Shown: positions 33,862 through 43,115, counted from the stretch's first letter. The stretch is 64,000 nt of DNA from Bacillus thermotolerans (GCF_000812025.2 NZ_JWJE02000018.1:56286-120285); one strand, 5' to 3'. Translations and numbers: made by a program. The notes: generated by a model from the sequence alone, not told the origin.

Positions 33862-34071
33862 TTGAATAGGGAAAAGAAAAAAAGTACACGCCGGCTCACT
33901 CCTCTTGGGCGGTTTATCGTGAACATCTTTCTTCTGGGGATTTTCGCACTGGCCGGAGCCCTGGTAGGGTACAGTGTGATTGGCGATGGCCATCCAATGG
34001 AAGTATTGATGCCGGATACATGGATTCACTTGGCGGAAGTAATTAAGAACAGTTTATCTGTATTGTGGTAG
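33862..34071 (+). CDS. EpuA-like small membrane protein (annotated as RNA polymerase beta subunit-like)
   Basis: A 69-residue protein: basic N-terminus, one membrane helix (FIVNIFLLGIFALAGALVGYS), then VIGDGHPMEVLMPDTWIH. This matches the short EpuA family, often labelled 'DNA-directed RNA polymerase subunit beta' for an unrelated reason; I see nothing of RNA polymerase here. TTG 33862 is chosen with GAGGGGAAGAGG upstream; it lies between flhP and fabZ as in many Bacillus genomes. Confidence 0.72.
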   Translation: MNREKKKSTRRLTPLGRFIVNIFLLGIFALAGALVGYSVIGDGHPMEVLMPDTWIHLAEVIKNSLSVLW

Positions 34072-34083
34072 GGAGGATTAGAG

Positions 34084-34506
34084 ATGTTGGACATTCAGCA
34101 GATTAAAGAGATTATCCCGCACCGTTATCCATTTCTTCTGATTGATCAAGTATTAGAGGTGGAAGAAGGACAGCGGGCGGTAGGCTTAAAGAATGTAACA
34201 GCCAATGAAGAATTTTTTAATGGACATTTCCCGGAATATCCGGTTATGCCTGGTGTATTAATTGTAGAAGCGTTAGCCCAAGTAGGTGCCGTCGCTATGT
34301 TAATCAAGGAAGAAAACCGGGGCAAGCTGGCATTTTTTGCTGGGATTGACAGCTGCCGCTTTAAACGCCAAGTGCGCCCGGGTGACCAGCTCCGCCTGGA
34401 AGTGGAAATCACTCGCCTGCGCGGATTGATTGGCAAGGGCAAAGGCCGGGCAACGGTGAATGGTGAGCTTGCATGCGAAGCGGATATCACGTTTGCTTTA
34501 AAATAA
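34084..34506 (+). CDS. fabZ: 3-hydroxyacyl-ACP dehydratase FabZ
   Basis: Dehydrates 3-hydroxyacyl-ACP in fatty-acid elongation. The 140-residue hot-dog fold has its catalytic His48 in [12 protein letters not shown] and Glu62 in LIVEALAQ, plus [13 protein letters not shown] at the start. GGGAGGATTAGAG precedes the ATG. Followed by a terminator. Confidence 0.95.
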   Translation: MLDIQQIKEIIPHRYPFLLIDQVLEVEEGQRAVGLKNVTANEEFFNGHFPEYPVMPGVLIVEALAQVGAVAMLIKEENRGKLAFFAGIDSCRFKRQVRPGDQLRLEVEITRLRGLIGKGKGRATVNGELACEADITFALK

Positions 34507-34532
34507 GCCGTCTCTCTGAGGCGGTTTTTTTA
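34506..34532 (+). terminator. Terminator after fabZ
   Basis: CCGTCT and AGGCGG arms (one G.T) followed by seven Ts. Confidence 0.75.
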
Positions 34533-34682
34533 TGGCCTCTTCCCTTTCTTTGACTGGCTGCTTAAATTATTATCCATCAAATGGAAAAATTGTTTTTTTC
34601 TTCGTGTTTTGTATATGTTTCGGGCAATCGGGGTATGAATAAAAGCAGAGAAGAATGCCATTAAAGAAAGGGTGTTGTACGG

Positions 34683-35072
34683 ATGAATCAGAGGAAACTT
34701 TGGCAGCTAACAGGAAGCACCGCTTTGGCGGCTATGCTGTTAATGGGCTGCGGCGGTGGTAATGAAGACCCTGCGGATACGAATGATAATGAACCGATGA
34801 CAGAGGAAGATCAAAACACAGGTGATTCAGGAAACAATCCAGAGAACGATGTAGAGACTGATATGAATGAGGTAGAAGAAGGCACGGACGATGGAGCGGA
34901 CAATAATAATCAAGAAGATGGTCAAGTGAACACAGAGGAAGGCTTAAACAACACTGGTGATAATGAAGCAGATAATCCAGGTGAAGAGGAAGGCGTTATT
35001 TTAGAGGATAACAATACGCCGCAAGAAGAAGAAGTTGAACAGGAAAACGAAGTACATGATGAGGATCATTAA
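34683..35072 (+). CDS. Small acidic lipoprotein of unknown function
   Basis: A 129-residue protein with a short basic start, a hydrophobic segment and a lipobox ending MLLMGC, so the cysteine near residue 23 should be lipid-modified. The mature part is nearly all Glu, Asp, Asn, Gly and Thr without clear domains and would be very acidic. GGGTG lies before the ATG. It occupies the place where B. subtilis has mscL and ywpD. No function can be given. Confidence 0.65.
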   Translation: MNQRKLWQLTGSTALAAMLLMGCGGGNEDPADTNDNEPMTEEDQNTGDSGNNPENDVETDMNEVEEGTDDGADNNNQEDGQVNTEEGLNNTGDNEADNPGEEEGVILEDNNTPQEEEVEQENEVHDEDH

Positions 35073-35077
35073 TACAT

Positions 35078-35107
35078 ACCCCCTTAGCAGCTGCTGAGGG
35101 GGTTTTT
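35078..35107 (+). terminator. Terminator after the acidic lipoprotein gene
   Basis: ACCCCCTTAGCAG and CTGCTGAGGGGGT arms followed by Ts. Confidence 0.9.
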
Positions 35108-35216
35108 ATAAATGGCAGGAATAAAAATTTTGTCCAATTCTGAAAAAATATGATAAGGTAGAAGAAGTTATAATTCATAAAGATTATTAAGACTTCGTAG
35201 GGGGGACTTATCCCGC

Positions 35217-35788
35217 ATGTTAAGCAATTTGCCTTCTGGTGTGAAAATCAGCATTAGCCGATCCATTAAAACTGCTTTTGAACAGTACATGGCGAAGATC
35301 CTTTGGGGCGAGGATGCTTATCGCTTTGAGGATTTCATGAAAGAGTGGAGAGAGTATATTCACAACCACGCTTCCTGGTATGATCAAATTAGCGATGAGA
35401 TGAAAGCGAGCGATGAGTTTCATCAGGAGCTTGCGGACAAGATCACCGAGGTGATTGAGAAAATATTCTCAGAGGAGCCGACATCTAAGCAAATAGAAGA
35501 GCTTGAATCGCTACAAAAGGAATTGAACACGTCGGTGGATTATTCGTGCAAAGCGGAGGCGAAATTCTATCTCTCTTACTTGAAAGAACAATTAAAAAAA
35601 AAGAAACAGAGCTGACGCCCGCGGATGAATCGGAAGTCGCTTTTGCTTCTTTTCTCTATTATCAGGTATATGGGAAGGACTTGCCTGTGCGTGATTATCG
35701 AAAGCTGGATATCCAATACATTATCCAGCTCCTTCAATCGACTATAAATACTGGCCGCAACGAGCTCGAGTCAGAACATATCCATTAA
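35217..35788 (+). CDS. Unknown helical protein split at an A AAA AAG slippery site (132 aa, or 190 aa after -1 shift)
   Basis: Frame 0 runs 35217-35615 (132 residues) and stops just after a nine-A run at 35594-35602. The same run carries the heptamer A AAA AAG at 35597-35603 in the frame needed for -1 slippage. A shift there continues as KETELTPADESEV to a stop at 35788, giving about 190 residues. Both parts look like one protein: mostly helical, charged, with FASFLYYQVYGKD in the second part. I do not recognise the family. AGGGGGG precedes the ATG. It could be programmed slippage, a real frameshift mutation, or a base-count error in the A-run. Confidence 0.6.
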
Positions 35789-35814
35789 AAAAGCAGAGAA
35801 GTCTGCTTTTTTTT
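35787..35814 (+). terminator. Terminator after the split gene
   Basis: AAAAAGCAGA and TCTGCTTTTT arms with a T-run, placed directly after the stop of the shifted frame, which supports that frame being translated. Confidence 0.82.
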
Positions 35815-35876
35815 AATGTAGAGATCGTTAAGTAAGACGGATAAGGCTCGAAGATCAAAAGGAGGCGCTTACGCTT

Positions 35877-36308
35877 CTATGGTTTCTCAGTAGAGGGAAT
35901 ATTCTTTCGCTGCTGCAGATAGGTGCTGAAGGTTTCGACAAGCTCTTTTCCTTCGAGCCCTTCGTCGATCAGCTCTGACAGGACTTGCTTGGCGTATTCA
36001 TTGCGCCTTTGCAGAAGGATGCCTTCTAGCAGGACACTCGTTCCTTTTTCTAATTTGTTAATGGCTTTGATTTGGACGGAGAGCAGGGCGGGGTCATTGC
36101 TACGGTGGGTGATATGTACTTGTACCGTTAACTCCTCTTGTTGTTCATAAGAGTGGAATAGTGGTTCGTGAACAGGATCAACAAACAGTTCGATGAGCCA
36201 AGTGCTTTTGTCATCTTCCTGGTTAATGATTAGTCCATCAATTATCTCCACCTCTCTGGCTTCGTTTTCATCAGCAAGCAAGAAGCTTGCAATTTTAAAG
36301 GTTTTCAA
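35877..36308 (-). CDS. ywpF: YwpF-like protein
   Basis: A cytoplasmic protein of about 143 residues, matching YwpF in MKTFKIASF, DGLIINQEDDKSTWLIELFVD and the central HITHRSNDPALLSVQI. Function unknown. TTG 36308 is preferred to the GTG at 36317 because AAGGTGAT then acts as ribosome site and the start matches the family. Placed next to ssbB as in B. subtilis, transcribed away from it. Confidence 0.75.
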   Translation of the reverse strand: MKTFKIASFLLADENEAREVEIIDGLIINQEDDKSTWLIELFVDPVHEPLFHSYEQQEELTVQVHITHRSNDPALLSVQIKAINKLEKGTSVLLEGILLQRRNEYAKQVLSELIDEGLEGKELVETFSTYLQQRKNIPSTEKP

Positions 36309-36473
36309 GTTGATCACCTTCCCCTTTAGATTGACTTCTATATATAAAGTATACCACGTTTGCTATTAGAACCCTATGGCGAGAAATCGACAGATTTTTC
36401 AAGTATCTTACGATTTTTTCCTCATTCGGCAGCGGATAGCTGTTTTTTTGAGGGACTTCATAGCAATAAGAAG

Positions 36474-36504
36474 AAATGGCCGTTTTATTTGCGGCTATTT
36501 TTTT
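36474..36504 (+). terminator. Terminator-like hairpin upstream of ssbB
   Basis: AATGGCCG and CGGCTATT arms around TTTTATTTG, then seven Ts, about 40 bp before ssbB. No gene ends upstream on this strand, so it may be an attenuator or a relic. The rest of 36309-36542 holds only the divergent promoter region. Confidence 0.5.
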
Positions 36505-36542
36505 ATTATCATGAATGTGACTTAAGAGAAGGAGGTGATTGA

Positions 36543-36917
36543 TTGATCAATCAAGTGACACTCGTTGGCCGATTGACAAAAGATCCCGAGCTGACATACA
36601 CCGCCCTCGGCCGGCCGTTTCTCCAAATGACACTTGCCGTCAACCGTCCTTACCGCAATCAGCAGGGGATGACGGAGACTGATTTCATCTATTGTAAGGT
36701 CTGGAACAAGTCTGCGGAGAACACATCAAAATATTGTCAAAAGGGTTCGCTGATCGGTGTCCTTGGCACAATCCAAACACGCAGCTATGAAGACCAAGAA
36801 GGAAAGAGAATTTATGCTACAGAAGTCAATGTACATACGGTTCGTTTCTTGGATAAGAAGCGCCCGAACGCAGAGAGCGAAGAAGGCGAGCTTCTGCCCA
36901 TTTTAAACCTTCCGTAA
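36543..36917 (+). CDS. ssbB: Single-stranded DNA-binding protein, competence type
   Basis: OB-fold protein that coats single-stranded DNA. MINQVTLVGRLTKDPELTYT, QMTLAVNR and YCQKGSLIGVLGTIQTRSYE match SSB. At 124 residues without the long acidic DDDIPF tail it is of the SsbB (YwpH) type, which in B. subtilis is induced by ComK and protects incoming DNA. TTG start with AAGGAGGTGA. A clear ComK box was not identified. Confidence 0.88.
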   Translation: MINQVTLVGRLTKDPELTYTALGRPFLQMTLAVNRPYRNQQGMTETDFIYCKVWNKSAENTSKYCQKGSLIGVLGTIQTRSYEDQEGKRIYATEVNVHTVRFLDKKRPNAESEEGELLPILNLP

Positions 36918-36932
36918 AGAGGAGAAGAAAGG

Positions 36933-37094
36933 ATGACGAATACACAACTGGAGAGAAGAATAGAAGAAATTACTTATTGCCTCGGCAAGACACTTGCCAG
37001 ACTCCGCTTAGTAGAAGAAACACTGCAGAAACACCTTCAGGAACAACCACAGCCAACTCCCAAAAATATAACTGCTTCATTTCATAAAACCTAA
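36933..37094 (+). CDS. 53-codon ORF downstream of ssbB
   Basis: ATG 36933 to TAA 37092-37094, 15 bp after ssbB, with GAGGAGAAGAAAGG upstream. The product begins MTNTQLERRIEEITYCLGKT and has a hydrophilic, coiled-coil-like first half (LARLRLVEETLQKHLQEQ) and a Pro/Gln-rich linker. No known family recognised. The well-placed ribosome site and operon position favour a real small gene. Confidence 0.5.
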   Translation: MTNTQLERRIEEITYCLGKTLARLRLVEETLQKHLQEQPQPTPKNITASFHKT

Positions 37095-37181
37095 TTAAAT
37101 ATTTAATCCCCATTAGTATCCTTCCTGCTTTAGCCAATAAGGCTCCTTCCTATAAGAGTCCCCGAATGGCTTCCTCAATAG

Positions 37182-37215
37182 AAAAGAGCCGGCTCACCCC
37201 CTGAGCCGGCTCTTT
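37182..37215. terminator. Bidirectional terminator between the ssbB unit and the SNF2 helicase
   Basis: AAAGAGCCGGCTCA and TGAGCCGGCTCTTT, a perfect 14-bp stem between convergent units. Confidence 0.92.
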
Positions 37216-37223
37216 CGTGTGTC

Positions 37224-40013
37224 TTAATGTAATTGCAGCAGTTCCTTCAGCTCACGGTCATTCATTTCAGTGATCCATTGCTCGCTGCTGATAATTTCAT
37301 CATTCAGTGCTTGTTTCTTCTCTAGCATAGAGTCGATCTTTTCTTCAAGGGTACCAGTTGTAATAAATTTATGGACGTGGACAAACCGGTTTTGCCCGAT
37401 TCGGTAAGCACGGTCTGTCGCTTGATTCTCTACCGCGGGATTCCACCAGCGGTCAAAGTGAATCACATGGTTAGCGGCCGTTAAATTTAGTCCAGTCCCA
37501 CCTGCTTTTAATGAAAGCAGAAAGAGAGGAAACTTTCCTTGCTGGAAATCTTGAACGAGCTGATCGCGCTGGTGCTTCGGCGTGCTGCCATTCAAAAAGG
37601 GAACCGTCAGGCCGAAGCGGCTTTCAAGCTCCTGCTGAATCATCTCACCCATGCCGATATATTGGGTAAATATCAAGCCTGCTTCCTGGCCCTCTAATAT
37701 GCTGTCTGTCAGTTCGACGAGCTTATTCATTTTCTCCGAGCGGCTGGTAATATTCTCGGGCTCCTGCTCCTTTAAGTAAAGAGCAGGGTGATTGCACAGC
37801 TGCTTAAGCCGATTCAGCATTTGCAGAATTAATCCGCGCCGTTCGAAAGCGGACAGCTTGCCGATATTGTCCATCGTCTCATCAACGAGCTGCTGGTAGA
37901 GTGAAGCCTGCTCGGCGGTGAGCGGGCAGTATTCCTTCTGCTCCAGTTTGTCTGGAAGGTTCAGCTCCACTTCAGGATCTCTCTTCGTGCGGCGCAGGAG
38001 AAACGGCCGAATTTTTGCCTGCAGCTGTTCAACCTTTGATGTATCGTTGTCTTTTTCGATCGGCACAATATATTGCTTCTGGAATTGGGGCAGGTTGTAT
38101 AAGTATCCATGATTAGCAAAGTCAAAGATAGCCCACAATTCCGCCAGCCGGTTCTCCATCGGTGTGCCGGTTAATGCGATATGATGACGACCCTGTAACT
38201 TTCGAATCGCTCGCGATTGCTTCGTTTGAGGGTTCTTGATATTTTGGGCTTCATCTAAAGCAATGGTGCTCCACTCTATAGATGACATCGTATCGAAATC
38301 AATGTGGGAAAGCCCGTAAGTCGTCAGGACGACATCGACACCTTGGATGGCTTGCTCGAATGCTTCGCCTTGCTTTCTGCTGCTTCCATAATGGGGGAGC
38401 ACAGTTAAGCTAGGGGAGAAGCGCTCCAATTCCTTTTGCCAGTTGCCGAGCACAGAAGTCGGACAAATAATAAGAGCAGGTGTCCCAGGACCTTCCTGCT
38501 TTTTCACATGAAGCAGATAGGAGATAAGCTGAATCGTTTTACCGAGCCCCATATCATCGGCCAGCACCGCACCGAATCCGCAGGAACGCAGAAAGAGAAG
38601 CCAGCTCATGCCTGCCTGCTGGTACGGGCGCAAGTCAGCTTTCAAATCGGCAGGAGGTGAAAGAATCGGTACGGAAGAAGCGTCCTGCAGCTGCTGGATC
38701 ATCTGCTTCAATGAACGGTTCAGTTCAATTTGAATGTGAGCAAACAGCCGGGGATCTGTCCAGTCTTCTTCCGCCTCCTCCTCCGGTGTCAGTTCTTGTT
38801 CCAGTAAGTCCTGGAGGCGAAGCCCTTTCTGCTTAGCTTCCTTCATTAAGCCTTGAATCTTGCGCACCATTTCGGGATCGAGGTGGATCCACTCTCCGTT
38901 GATTTTTACTAAGCGGCGGTTGCTATCTGCCAGCTTAGCAAACTCTTCTTCTGAAAGCTCCGCCCCATTCATGGATAAGCGCCAATCGAAGTCAACGAGA
39001 GCCTGCAAGCCTACAAAGGACGTGCCACGTGTGCGGGTCGATGATACTTTTGCTGTCAGCGACAAGGAGGATTTCCGAATCGTTTCCCACCAGGATGGCA
39101 GAAGGATCGGAACGCCAAGCTGAATGAGCTTCTCGCTCGCCTCGGTCAGGAAGGTGAAGGCCAGCTCTTCGGAGAGAGCCGAACGAAGCTCACCGCCCTC
39201 CTCCAGCCATGGGAACAGCCGGAGCCAGCGTGCCTGTTCTTCCTTAGCTTCCTCTATATACGGCAGCCAGCTCTTTAAAATCCGTCCTTGCAGCGGGTAA
39301 ATCTTCTCGTTGTTCTTGCGGTTGATCAGCACGGTTTCCAGCTTCCAATCGCCTTCTTCTTCGGGCTCTGTTAAGCGAAGTCCGACAGAGAAGGGAGCTT
39401 CACTCGTTTCTGCACCGATCCACTGACGCCAGCGGGCCGGATCGAAATAGCGGTTGAGCTCGCTGGAAGTCAGCTTGCCGCCGATGAGCGGAGCAACCTC
39501 TGCTTTAAGCTGCTTTGCCTGCTGAAACGCCTGCTGAGCGCATAAGGAAAATAGAACGGCTGTAAATTCACGGTTTGTCATCAATTCTGTTACGGAATCG
39601 CTCCAGAAATCAGAAGGGAATTCTTCCCACACTGCCGGCGGCACAGGAAAAGTCAGGCCGTCTTCCTGAAACTCAGGCAAGAAACGGCCGTCTGTTACTG
39701 CCTCATACAGGACAGGAGCGATCGCCAGGCTGAAGTCCCCAAGTTCATTCCATTGCCAGCGAATGAAGCGGCTGAATTGGGCCTCTTTAAATAAGGTGAC
39801 CCATTGCCACACAGACAGCAGTACACCCTCTTTTCCACTATAAGAAAGGCTGGAAAGCTGAGAGCCAAAGAAGCTTTCTTCATGTTTGACAAATAGCTGC
39901 TTTACCCAATCAGCCGGAGCGAGCAGCCGTCCATTATCAGCTGTTGCCGAGAGAAAAAACTGTTCATTTTCAGTAAATACCAAGTGGACGGTAATATTTC
40001 TTGTACTAAGCAT
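37224..40013 (-). CDS. ywqA: SNF2-type DNA/RNA helicase (YwqA)
   Basis: A 929-residue double-stranded-DNA translocase-like ATPase. The N-terminal 430 residues are the bacterial SNF2-associated domain. The helicase core follows: LADDMGLGKTIQLISYLL (motif I), TTYGLSHID, ALDEAQNIKNPQTKQSR (DEAQ box), ALTGTPMENRLAELW (motif III), LSLKAGGTGLNLTAANHV (V) and DRAYRIGQNRFVHVHKF (VI). The ATG is at 40013, overlapping the upstream gene by 8 bases. The cellular role is unknown; ywqA-ywqB is a conserved pair. Confidence 0.88.
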   Translation of the reverse strand: MLSTRNITVHLVFTENEQFFLSATADNGRLLAPADWVKQLFVKHEESFFGSQLSSLSYSGKEGVLLSVWQWVTLFKEAQFSRFIRWQWNELGDFSLAIAPVLYEAVTDGRFLPEFQEDGLTFPVPPAVWEEFPSDFWSDSVTELMTNREFTAVLFSLCAQQAFQQAKQLKAEVAPLIGGKLTSSELNRYFDPARWRQWIGAETSEAPFSVGLRLTEPEEEGDWKLETVLINRKNNEKIYPLQGRILKSWLPYIEEAKEEQARWLRLFPWLEEGGELRSALSEELAFTFLTEASEKLIQLGVPILLPSWWETIRKSSLSLTAKVSSTRTRGTSFVGLQALVDFDWRLSMNGAELSEEEFAKLADSNRRLVKINGEWIHLDPEMVRKIQGLMKEAKQKGLRLQDLLEQELTPEEEAEEDWTDPRLFAHIQIELNRSLKQMIQQLQDASSVPILSPPADLKADLRPYQQAGMSWLLFLRSCGFGAVLADDMGLGKTIQLISYLLHVKKQEGPGTPALIICPTSVLGNWQKELERFSPSLTVLPHYGSSRKQGEAFEQAIQGVDVVLTTYGLSHIDFDTMSSIEWSTIALDEAQNIKNPQTKQSRAIRKLQGRHHIALTGTPMENRLAELWAIFDFANHGYLYNLPQFQKQYIVPIEKDNDTSKVEQLQAKIRPFLLRRTKRDPEVELNLPDKLEQKEYCPLTAEQASLYQQLVDETMDNIGKLSAFERRGLILQMLNRLKQLCNHPALYLKEQEPENITSRSEKMNKLVELTDSILEGQEAGLIFTQYIGMGEMIQQELESRFGLTVPFLNGSTPKHQRDQLVQDFQQGKFPLFLLSLKAGGTGLNLTAANHVIHFDRWWNPAVENQATDRAYRIGQNRFVHVHKFITTGTLEEKIDSMLEKKQALNDEIISSEQWITEMNDRELKELLQLH

Positions 40014-41355
40014 GGATTAATTGACCCTTTCTACACTCTTCTTGAAAGGCTCGAAGCCGTTTATGTTCCTCCAGCAGCTGATGAAGGTACAGTTCCCAGC
40101 GGTCAAGCTGCTTAAGTTTTTTATACAATGTCCGCAGCTTTTTCAGGTAGCGGACAGCTTTTTTATAGCCGGGCCGGTTGCGTTCATTGATTAAACGGAC
40201 AATGCCATGGTGATAAATCGGTAAAACCTCCGCCGGCGCAGCTTTTGCTGCTTCCTTCAATCCTTCCCGCTCTAGTTCTGCTAAGTCGCTGTCCATCCAA
40301 AGTGCCAGCTCCGCCCATTCCTCATAACGGTGAGATTGCAGAAGGTAAAGGCTTAAATCTGTATAGCTGTAAGGAAGCATCTTTTCAAGCAGGCTTTGGT
40401 AAAGGGAAGGCTCCTGATCGGCCAGCCACTCCGTATCAATATGGGTTAGAAAGTAGTGGACAAAGCGGCGGACCTGCATCGTTCCTTCGTTTGCCAGCTG
40501 ATGCAGATAGCTCTCAAGGTGCTGATCAATCGTTTTAACGAGCAGCCGCGCTTTATCGGGCTGTTTTAATCGAATGGAATCAGACATCCAGGCTACATAT
40601 AATTCAATTCCGATGGCTGGCATGCGTTTAGCGGCAGTACGGAAGCCCTCCAGGTCATTGGCTAAGTAGAGCTGATGTAAGTAGCCGGCTGATAGGGCGG
40701 TCGCGTTCTTCTTTTCAATCAGAAGAGATTGCAGCCGTCTCCGTTCTTCTTTCCGCCAGGCTTCCCGTTTGAAAAGAGAGGTCCAGAGTTGGCGGTACAA
40801 ATCGATCCGCTGATTGAAAAATAGCAGCTTATCAGATGATAGAAGAGAGACGGCATCCTCGCGTAAAAAATGGATATATGGATCAAATTGGAATGGCAAG
40901 GCATGAATGCCAATCTCCTCGGCTGCTTCACCCGCTTCCTCTACTAAGTAAAAGAGAAAAGAAGCGTAGGCACGTTCAAGTAATTCCTGGGAAATAGTCT
41001 GTTCCTTTGCGATATCAGTCAGGTAATTCAGCAGTCCGTAGCTGACATAAAGCTGATAGAGAGGCTGCCATTCCCGCTCGATTGGCCGCAGCTTCAGCAG
41101 GTCTTCATAAATTTGCTTGCTCTCCTGCTCCATTTTGTAAGGATTTGTGAAATGGATATGAGCATCCAGCCGTTCAGCAACGGTCCCATTTATTTTCTCT
41201 ATCCAGCGCTCTGGACCGTCATTTGCGGCTAACTTTATTTTAAATAAATCACTTGCCCGCATGACACCGGGGATATTTGTGAGCTCAGCAGAACTGCTTG
41301 TTTTCGCTGATGCCGGCTGCACGCGGGACTTTGGTGAATGATCGTGAACAGTCAT
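40006..41355 (-). CDS. YwqB-like helical protein without a visible SWIM zinc finger
   Basis: A 449-residue, Leu-rich, largely helical protein upstream of and overlapping the SNF2 gene. That is the place of YwqB, a SWIM zinc-finger protein in B. subtilis. The expected CxCx(n)CxH motif is not present: the N-terminal 40 residues are low complexity (PASAKTSSSAEL) and the first recognisable part begins around PGVMRASDLFKIKL. No frame upstream of 41370 supplies a SWIM domain. ATG 41355 follows GGGGGTT. Homology to YwqB rests mainly on context. Confidence 0.55.
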   Translation of the reverse strand: MTVHDHSPKSRVQPASAKTSSSAELTNIPGVMRASDLFKIKLAANDGPERWIEKINGTVAERLDAHIHFTNPYKMEQESKQIYEDLLKLRPIEREWQPLYQLYVSYGLLNYLTDIAKEQTISQELLERAYASFLFYLVEEAGEAAEEIGIHALPFQFDPYIHFLREDAVSLLSSDKLLFFNQRIDLYRQLWTSLFKREAWRKEERRRLQSLLIEKKNATALSAGYLHQLYLANDLEGFRTAAKRMPAIGIELYVAWMSDSIRLKQPDKARLLVKTIDQHLESYLHQLANEGTMQVRRFVHYFLTHIDTEWLADQEPSLYQSLLEKMLPYSYTDLSLYLLQSHRYEEWAELALWMDSDLAELEREGLKEAAKAAPAEVLPIYHHGIVRLINERNRPGYKKAVRYLKKLRTLYKKLKQLDRWELYLHQLLEEHKRLRAFQEECRKGQLIHA

Positions 41356-41600
41356 CTGTTCAACCCCCATCTATTCAATAATCTGCCTTAGTGAACAGTG
41401 CTTCATTAAATGTCATATCCCTTAATTATAAATCAAATTCGATAAGGAAAAAAGAAAAAGGAGAAAAAGAACGAGAAAGATGAATGTTTCAACAAGATTA
41501 ATAATGTTACACTTATGTGGCAAAAATAGGTAAATATTATAAAAATGATTTAATTCAGTAACATTCTTCAACAAATTTTAAAAAGCAGATTAAAAGATTT

Positions 41601-41630
41601 TTCATTCGCTTTTGGTAAATATGATAGAAT
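41601..41630 (+). promoter_or_regulatory. Candidate promoter of the SLH amidase gene
   Basis: TTCATT, an 18-bp spacer and extended -10 TGATAGAAT. The rest of the 307-bp divergent region (41356-41662) is AT-rich and without ORFs. Confidence 0.45.
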
Positions 41631-41662
41631 AATGGAAGATTATGAGGAAAGGAGGAACATTT

Positions 41663-43072
41663 GTGAATAAAAGGTTATTTTTAACTTTATTATCACTTTC
41701 GTTAGTCATCTCTTTATTTGGGATTAAACATACAGCACAGGCCGCAGGAAGTTTTAGCGATGTAGGGGCTTCACATCGTGCCATGGAAGAAATTTATTAC
41801 TTAGCAACTGGGGGAATTGCCCAAGGCTCTGCTTCTAATGAATTTCAGCCTGGCAAAATAATGACACGGGCGGAAGCGGCTACTTTCATTGGCCGGGCTC
41901 TTGGGCTGGATGGAACAAAACGCTCAACTGGCTTTACAGATGTCGGTTCTGAGATGTTTGCTTCAGGCTACATACAATCTGCAGCTGAAAAGGGCATTCT
42001 ATCTGGTTACAAAGGAGGAGACTTCCGTCCATACCAGACGGTTACACGCGGCGAAATGGCTGTCATGATTAGCAAAGCGTTCGGGTATAAGCATGATGGC
42101 AAGCTGTCTGTAGCAGCAGCGTCACTCAAATCCCGAGGCATTGCCCAGGGTAAAACGGACGGTTCGTTTGGCGCGGATGAGTCAATTATTCGTGCAGATT
42201 TCGCTGTTTTCCTGGCACGTGCGATCAATCCACAGCTCCGCCTGAAGGACAACACAGTAGAGTTCAACAAGACTTACTGGATTAACGCAGGTGACTTCTT
42301 AAATGTTCGTACAGGTCCAAGCCACGAATACGAGAAAGTGGGCTCTGTACTAAAAGATGAACAAGTATTAAGCGCGTTCGAAATAGGAGGCTGGCACTAC
42401 ATTAAGCATGGCAGCCTAGAAGGCTTTGTGAATGGCTATTACTTGCGTGATACGGCAGAAGCCAAGCCGGCTGTTGATTCGCGCCTTGAGAACCAAGTAA
42501 TTGTCATCGATCCGGGCCACGGCGGCAGTGACCCAGGGGCTACAGGTTATGGTCTGAGAGAGAAAGATGTTGTTCTCGATACGAGCCTTAGACTAAATGA
42601 GTTATTTAAGCAAACGCCTTTCAAGTCAAGAATGACACGTTCTACGGATATATTTATTACACTGAACGGCCGTGTAAGCTACGCTAAATCTGCTGGCGCT
42701 GATGCTTTCATCAGCATTCATGCAAATGCAGCTGGCGGGACAGGAACAGAGACGTATTATTATAACTCTGCCTATAGAAATCCAAATAGTGCAGACAGCA
42801 GGCTTTTGGCAACGAAAATTCAAAACCGCCTCGTTCATGCATGGGGATTGAGAGACCGCGGAGTGAAGCATGGAAACTTCCACGTCATCCGTGAGAATAC
42901 AATGCCGGCTGTGCTGGTCGAGCTTGGCTTTATCGACCGCAAGACCGATAGTGAAAAGCTTGGCTCTAGCTATTGGAGAAACGCGGCAGCTAAAGCGATT
43001 TATCTCGGTACATTGGACTACTATAAGGCAAAAGGCTATGATGTAGACAGCCTTTATGACGTCGCAAAATAG
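41663..43072 (+). CDS. SLH-anchored N-acetylmuramoyl-L-alanine amidase
   Basis: Secreted 469-residue autolysin. Signal peptide ending AQA-AG near residue 28; three SLH domains (about 30-200) with MTRAEAATFIGRAL, VTRGEMAVMISKAFG and IIRADFAVFLARAI; an SH3-like domain (about 210-265, NVRTGPSHEYEKVG); then an Amidase_3 domain with zinc ligands in DPGHGGSDPG, LREKDVV and SIHANA, and the catalytic glutamate in LVELGFIDR. It cuts between N-acetylmuramate and the stem peptide. GTG 41663 follows AGGAGGAAC. First of four SLH enzymes in a row. Confidence 0.9.
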   Translation: MNKRLFLTLLSLSLVISLFGIKHTAQAAGSFSDVGASHRAMEEIYYLATGGIAQGSASNEFQPGKIMTRAEAATFIGRALGLDGTKRSTGFTDVGSEMFASGYIQSAAEKGILSGYKGGDFRPYQTVTRGEMAVMISKAFGYKHDGKLSVAAASLKSRGIAQGKTDGSFGADESIIRADFAVFLARAINPQLRLKDNTVEFNKTYWINAGDFLNVRTGPSHEYEKVGSVLKDEQVLSAFEIGGWHYIKHGSLEGFVNGYYLRDTAEAKPAVDSRLENQVIVIDPGHGGSDPGATGYGLREKDVVLDTSLRLNELFKQTPFKSRMTRSTDIFITLNGRVSYAKSAGADAFISIHANAAGGTGTETYYYNSAYRNPNSADSRLLATKIQNRLVHAWGLRDRGVKHGNFHVIRENTMPAVLVELGFIDRKTDSEKLGSSYWRNAAAKAIYLGTLDYYKAKGYDVDSLYDVAK

Positions 43073-43115
43073 GTAATTAATAAATAGCAATCTAATAATA
43101 TACCGGTTACAATAG

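Noticed and set aside
36360..36542. 60-codon ORF upstream of ssbB
   Set aside because: Composition is random, it contains the terminator-like hairpin, and it ends at the ssbB ribosome site without its own.
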